From IMG/VR virus record IMGVR_UViG_3300042924_002583, positions 1 through 31,164 of that record: a DNA stretch of 31,164 bases; one strand, written 5' to 3'. Below are positions 28,639 to 31,164 of this stretch, one piece after another. The notes below the pieces were generated by a model. That model had not been told where the DNA came from. It was given only the letters and a program-made list of their open reading frames with translations, and made no database searches. A program made the translations under genes and the position numbers. Position 1 is the stretch's first letter. Every line of letters starts with the position of its first letter. The DNA is from a virus.

Positions 28639-28864
28639 ACTATATACAGAAGAGCAAGTGAGGAAAGCATTATGGCAAACAGAACATCCATTTTCAGATG
28701 GGAAACATGTTGATGAAATTATTAATTCACTCACACCAATTGAACTACCAACGGATGAAGAGATAGAAGAAATGGTACATTATAATCCAAATTTTTCTCA
28801 TATAGCATTTGGTGTAAAATGGCTTCGTGATTTAATATTACAAGGAGGTAACAATGAACTATAA
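28628..28864 (+). CDS. Hypothetical protein (78 aa)
   Basis: The 78-residue protein is acidic (EEQVRKALWQTEHPF; LPTDEEIEEMVHYNPNFSHIAFGVKWLRDLIL). Small proteins with this FGVKWLRD-type ending are common in Bacteroidetes phages and are unnamed. The mostly helical, acidic composition suggests a soluble regulator or DNA mimic, but no motif proves this. A strong AAGGAGGT for the next gene lies within its end (28842-28849). Confidence 0.58.
   Translation: MSNKLYTEEQVRKALWQTEHPFSDGKHVDEIINSLTPIELPTDEEIEEMVHYNPNFSHIAFGVKWLRDLILQGGNNEL
28842..28849 (+). promoter_or_regulatory. Shine-Dalgarno sequence AAGGAGGT
   Basis: AAGGAGGT ends four bases before the ATG of the MazG-like gene at 28854. It is one of only a few such elements in a genome that otherwise follows the leaderless-of-Shine-Dalgarno Bacteroidetes style, and it overlaps coding sequence of the gene before it. 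Confidence 0.58.
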
Positions 28865-29288
28865 CGAACTAAAATCGCTCATCATTGACTGGGCTAATCA
28901 ACGAGAGTTAATCAAACGAGAGAACTCTACTAATCAATACCTTAAATTTTTAGAAGAAATAGGCGAAACGGCTAAGGCTTTGTTAAAAGATGATTCTGCT
29001 GGAGTAATTGACGGATTTGGGGATATTGCAGTTACTATGATAATACTTGGAGAGCAGATAGGAAACAGCCAAGAGTTAAGCGATACCTATAAACCAATCG
29101 GATTTATTAACCTGCACGATGTAGTAAGGAGAGTAGGTCCTGAATTCGTAAATCCTTCAGCTATGAACTTTCTCAATGATGCTTGTTTTTTCTACGGCTT
29201 GGATTTAGTGCAATGCCTGGAAGTAGCTTGGGAAGAAATTAAGGACAGAAAAGGAAAAACTATTAACGGAACTTTTATAAAAAACTAA
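28854..29288 (+). CDS. MazG-like nucleotide pyrophosphohydrolase
   Basis: The 144-residue protein has the all-alpha NTP pyrophosphohydrolase signature: YLKFLEEIGETAKALL (29-44) with the E-E-x-x-E cluster (Glu34, Glu35, Glu38), then VIDGFGDIAVTMIILGEQ (51-68) with Asp53 and Asp57, which together bind metal. The C-terminus EIKDRKGKTINGTFIK is typical of phage MazG proteins. Such enzymes hydrolyse (deoxy)nucleoside triphosphates or ppGpp-like alarmones and may keep host growth going or clean modified nucleotides. A strong AAGGAGGT ribosome-binding site precedes the start. It lies in the replication cluster, consistent with a nucleotide-pool role. Substrate is unproven. Confidence 0.82.
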   Translation: MNYNELKSLIIDWANQRELIKRENSTNQYLKFLEEIGETAKALLKDDSAGVIDGFGDIAVTMIILGEQIGNSQELSDTYKPIGFINLHDVVRRVGPEFVNPSAMNFLNDACFFYGLDLVQCLEVAWEEIKDRKGKTINGTFIKN

Positions 29289-29290
29289 TT

Positions 29291-29683
29291 ATGAAATTTG
29301 ACAACCCTTTTTTAAAACACTTAGCTAAAAAATACGAGTTTAATACTCTTTCCGAATGGGCAGCATATATCCAAGATTCAAAGGATAAGGATAATATGAA
29401 TGCCATTGAGAATCTAATCTACGAGCTTTGTACAATTAGTGGTTATAGTTATAATGACATAACTGGTAAGAGTCGCAAACGAGAGCTTATTGAGATAAAG
29501 CATATAGGTAGATACATAGCCTACACTAATCAATCAGGTAGCTTAAAGGAAATCGGATTTGTATTTGGTGGTAAGGACCATTCAACGATTATTCATTCAA
29601 GAGAATATGTTCAAGGGCAATTAGAAGTTAAGAATAAGTATTTTATGAATTTATTTAACCAATATCAACACCTTATCAAATGA
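29291..29683 (+). CDS. DnaA domain IV-like origin-binding protein
   Basis: The 130-residue protein carries a C-terminal DnaA-type DNA-binding domain: YELCTISGYSYNDITGKSRKR (44-64), then HIGRYIAYTNQSGSLKEIGFVFGG, and KDHSTIIHS (95-103), the DnaA signature (usual form G[GK]RDHSTVxHA). There is no AAA+ ATPase domain; the first 40 residues are a short helical extension. It might bind DnaA boxes near an origin, either initiating phage replication or blocking host DnaA. I found no perfect TTATCCACA box nearby. It is coupled by an ATGA overlap to the following gene. Domain identity is strong, role inferred. Confidence 0.8.
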   Translation: MKFDNPFLKHLAKKYEFNTLSEWAAYIQDSKDKDNMNAIENLIYELCTISGYSYNDITGKSRKRELIEIKHIGRYIAYTNQSGSLKEIGFVFGGKDHSTIIHSREYVQGQLEVKNKYFMNLFNQYQHLIK

Positions 29684-29940
29684 GAAAAATCAAATCACAA
29701 AAGGCTGCTATATTCAGCCTATTATTAAGCGGTCAGGAGATTGACTTAATCAAAGCTTTTAAAGCTACTGGCAGTATGAAATTAGCCACACGAGTACACG
29801 AATTCAGAGAGAATGGATGCAACATTTCAGGAGAAGTCAAACACTTCAAAACCAAGTTTGGAACGGCTGGAAAATTTATGTCTTACAAGCTTAAACCAAA
29901 CAAAGCAAGTAGAGAATTAGCTAAGTTCTATCAGTTATAA
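29680..29940 (+). CDS. Helix-turn-helix protein (86 aa)
   Basis: The 86-residue protein contains LLLSGQEIDLIKAFKATGSMKLATRVHEFRENGCNIS (about 14-50), with the helix-turn-helix spacing (IDLIKAFKATGSMKLATRVHEL pattern) seen in phage proteins that resemble winged-helix domains, followed by a strand-rich wing-like part (SGEVKHFKTKFGTAGKFMSYKLKP). The basic C-terminus fits DNA binding. It is coupled by ATGA to the DnaA-domain gene and precedes the hairpin-containing gap. A regulatory or replication-accessory role is inferred from the pairing. Confidence 0.6.
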   Translation: MRKIKSQKAAIFSLLLSGQEIDLIKAFKATGSMKLATRVHEFRENGCNISGEVKHFKTKFGTAGKFMSYKLKPNKASRELAKFYQL

Positions 29941-30045
29941 CTTGTCGTATAATGTGCAAAACTTCTGTTTTAGTTCGTTATATTACCACTTATAATTGTA
30001 TCGGTTTCGCAGCCACAAAGCAAATGTTTCAAATACTAAAATATT

Positions 30046-30113
30046 GCCGATTGATTAAAGACTGGGTATCATTTGCACCCATGCGAAGTCTTTAGTTGGT
30101 CGGCTTTTATATT
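30046..30113 (+). ncRNA. Long RNA hairpin with U-tract (terminator or regulatory RNA)
   Basis: Bases 30046-30063 pair over 18 consecutive positions with 30087-30104: GCCGA/TCGGC at the base, a middle of TTGATT with AGTTGG that pairs only by allowing U-G pairs (four U-G/G-U in six), and AAAGACT/AGTCTTT. The top may hold a small stem, GGGT (30064-30067) with ACCC (30077-30080). TTTTATATTTT follows (30105-30115). The U-G pairs exist only in + strand RNA, so selection on transcript structure is likely. It lies immediately before the HNH gene. The rest of the 175-base gap (29941-30045) has no clear gene. Confidence 0.65.
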
Positions 30114-30115
30114 TT

Positions 30116-30460
30116 ATGTCTAAATGTATTTCAGCTACTAAAAGAGAAAGAGTTTTTCTCAAGTATGATGGTAAATGTGCGTATTGTGGTTGTAGATTAA
30201 ACCAAGATACATTTCATATTGACCACATAGTTCCAAGACATCGTTATGGTAGAAATAACATTGATAATTTAAATCCATCATGTCCAACTTGTAATTTATC
30301 TAAAGGCTCATTTTTAATTGAAGATTGGAGAAAATCTATTCAAAATAGGATTGATTCTGCATTAGATAAAAGTACCGATTTAAAAATACTTTTTAAGTTC
30401 AATCAAATTGAACCAACATTTAACCCAGTAATATTTTATTTTGAAAAAAAATGGCAGTAG
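30116..30460 (+). CDS. HNH endonuclease
   Basis: The 114-residue protein is a compact HNH nuclease with four zinc cysteines (CAYC, Cys21/24; CPTC, Cys56/59) flanking FHIDHIVPRHRYGRNNIDNLNP (33-54), with the Asp-His (36-37) and Asn residues of the HNH motif, then NLSKGS. It could be a free-standing homing endonuclease or a packaging-associated HNH, which in many phages works with the terminase; here it is far from terminase and inside the replication region, favouring the mobile-gene view. Its start lies one base after the U-tract of the long hairpin, and A/T-rich codon third positions contrast with its neighbours. It overlaps the next gene by 10 bases. Confidence 0.85.
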   Translation: MSKCISATKRERVFLKYDGKCAYCGCRLNQDTFHIDHIVPRHRYGRNNIDNLNPSCPTCNLSKGSFLIEDWRKSIQNRIDSALDKSTDLKILFKFNQIEPTFNPVIFYFEKKWQ

Positions 30461-31059
30461 GTAAAAAAAGTTTTGTATTGTATTCAGATTTGATACATAC
30501 AATTGAAAAGATGCCAAGTGAAAAGGCAGGGGATTTATTTAAACATATTTTACGCTATGTTAATGACCAGAATCCGATAACAAATGATTTAATTATTGAG
30601 CTTACATTTGAACCAATCAAACAACAATTAAAGAGAGATTTGGAAAAATGGGAAACCGAAATAAAGCCAAAGCGTTCAGAATCAGGTAAATTAGGAGGCA
30701 TTAAAAGTGGCGAAGCAAGACGAAGCAAAATGAAGCAAAACGAAGCAAATGCTTCAATAACGAAGCAAACCGAAGCAAACGAAGCTGTTAATGTAAATGT
30801 TAATGTAAATGTAATAAATAATAGTATAGAGAATATCCAATCTATTTTTATTTCTAAGACTGATACAGAATGGACTAAAGACTTTGCTTTAAAAGAGGCT
30901 GAGAAATTCTTTAACTACTATTCATCAAATAATTGGATGGTAGGCAAAAACAAAATGAAATCAGTAACTCATGCCATAGCTAACTGGATTCTTAGAGTTG
31001 AAAAACCTGTACTAAAAAATGCACCTAAACCGTTTGACCCTTCAAAAGTAATTTGGTAA
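30451..31059 (+). CDS. DUF6291-like phage replication protein
   Basis: The 202-residue protein opens AVGKKSFVLYSDLIHTIEKM (2-21) and has KAGDLFKHILRYVNDQNP, then FEPIKQQLKRDLEKWETE, a pattern common to DUF6291-type proteins next to phage helicases. After a basic, low-complexity stretch (about 78-125, with iterated Glu-Ala-x and Val-Asn codons) comes a C-terminal domain (TKDFALKEAEKFFNYYSSNNW; KSVTHAIANWILRV) resembling the DnaD/primosome-type replication fold. It probably serves as initiator or helicase loader. The linker DNA contains phased iterons and an AT-rich run, lambda-O-like. It ends 2 bases before the helicase ATG across the circle junction. Replication function is inferred from family, context and iterons. 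Confidence 0.65.
   Translation: MAVGKKSFVLYSDLIHTIEKMPSEKAGDLFKHILRYVNDQNPITNDLIIELTFEPIKQQLKRDLEKWETEIKPKRSESGKLGGIKSGEARRSKMKQNEANASITKQTEANEAVNVNVNVNVINNSIENIQSIFISKTDTEWTKDFALKEAEKFFNYYSSNNWMVGKNKMKSVTHAIANWILRVEKPVLKNAPKPFDPSKVIW
30712..30785 (+). repeat. Iteron array GAAGCAA (candidate replication origin)
   Basis: GAAGCAA occurs at 30712, 30722, 30732, 30742, 30762 and 30772, with a truncated GAAGC at 30781, spaced 10 bases apart, close to one helical turn. The empty slot near 30752 holds the inverted word TGCTTC (30750-30755). The word falls in all three codon frames of the host gene, so the repeat is not imposed by a repeated peptide. This layout, inside a replication gene next to an AT-rich tract and a helicase gene, resembles the lambda origin inside gene O. 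Confidence 0.72.
30786..30850 (+). other. AT-rich tract next to iterons (candidate unwinding element)
   Basis: Directly downstream of the iterons, a perfect 12-base tandem (GTTAATGTAAAT at 30787-30798 and 30799-30810) opens a run of almost only A and T, continuing with GTAATAAATAATAG. Such tracts beside iterons often serve as duplex-unwinding elements in origins. It is read as a Val-Asn repeat and an Asn-rich stretch of the replication protein, so protein low complexity is an alternative explanation. Confidence 0.5.
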
Positions 31060-31164
31060 CTATGGGAAAGATTATACAAGCTAACGACATACAAGAGCAA
31101 CTCATGCACTTGCACAAATACGGACAAAATGCAGGGTTAAAAATAGGTTTTAGTAACTTAGATA
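31004..31164. repeat. Right copy of terminal direct repeat
   Basis: Identical to 1-161 except for A at 31124 (C at 121). It includes the end of the DUF6291-like gene and the first codons of the helicase gene. The reading frames continue correctly into the left end, confirming circular closure. Confidence 0.93.
31062..31164 (+). CDS. 5' end of the helicase gene (duplicate of 59-161)
   Basis: The first 34 codons of the helicase gene that is complete at 59-976, cut by the window end. The protein matches residues 1-34 of the complete copy, because the one base difference is silent. It is not a second gene. Confidence 0.92.
   Translation, partial: MGKIIQANDIQEQLMHLHKYGQNAGLKIGFSNLD

Noticed and set aside
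29948-29953. TATAAT resembling a sigma-70 -10 box
   Set aside because: There is no -35 partner at the right distance and Bacteroidetes promoters use a different -7 element; such words are frequent in AT-rich DNA.
1-31164. Temperate lifestyle genes (integrase, CI-like repressor, attachment site), tRNA, CRISPR
   Set aside because: I read through all frames and gaps and saw none; no direct repeat other than the terminal overlap, the 41-bp duplication and the iterons stood out.

Overview
The window is essentially one complete, closed genome of a small tailed phage. Its last 161 bases (31004-31164) repeat its first 161 with a single mismatch, so the sequence is a circle (or a circularly permuted molecule) of about 31,003 bp. 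Every convincing gene lies on the + strand, and most neighbours overlap by 1-20 bases or are only a few bases apart. The DNA is AT-rich. The host is most likely a member of the Bacteroidetes: the best promoter has the TTG / TAnnTTTG layout of that phylum, most starts lack a Shine-Dalgarno sequence, and many proteins resemble families common in Bacteroidetes phages. A tape measure protein and the absence of any recognisable sheath point to a siphovirus. I see no integrase, lysogeny repressor, DNA polymerase, primase, tRNA or CRISPR array.

Layout around the circle. The early/replication region starts at the promoter at 26036-26066. It holds small regulators (winged-helix, ribbon-helix-helix), a YqaJ-type exonuclease with a partner protein, a MazG-like pyrophosphohydrolase, a stand-alone DnaA domain IV protein, an HNH endonuclease behind a strong RNA hairpin, and a DUF6291-like replication protein whose gene contains iterons. 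It then runs across the junction into a DnaB/RecA-like helicase (59-976), a methyltransferase-like protein, an SSB-like protein, NinG and a sigma-factor-like protein. Three consecutive glycosyltransferases (3931-6475) are joined by overlaps to the terminase genes (6459-8045). Tail genes come next, from tail assembly chaperones to the tape measure (8064-15092). Head genes follow: protease-scaffold, major capsid protein, portal fusion and connectors (15122-21839). Fibre-type proteins (21869-22956) and a lysis region with small membrane proteins, metallophosphoesterase, M15 peptidase and overlapping spanin-like genes (22956-25962) complete the circle.

How it probably works (inference). The phage depends on host polymerase and primase. 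Origin recognition by the DUF6291-like and DnaA-domain proteins at the iteron cluster (30712-30785) next to an AT-rich tract would let the phage helicase load. The exonuclease, SSB-like protein and NinG would support recombination-dependent replication. The sigma-like protein could switch on the glycosyltransferase-packaging-structural run. Two hairpin terminators flank the gene just after the capsid gene and would limit read-through from highly expressed head genes.

The points most worth a second look are: an iteron array with a 10-base period inside a replication gene, in which the repeated word falls in all three codon frames; a nine-T slippery run joining two overlapping tail chaperone frames; an 18-bp hairpin with U-G pairs that form only in + strand RNA; a nested scaffold start; overlapping spanin-like genes, the second with a membrane anchor at both ends; a 41-bp tandem duplication at the endolysin start; and a portal fused to a head-morphogenesis-like domain.
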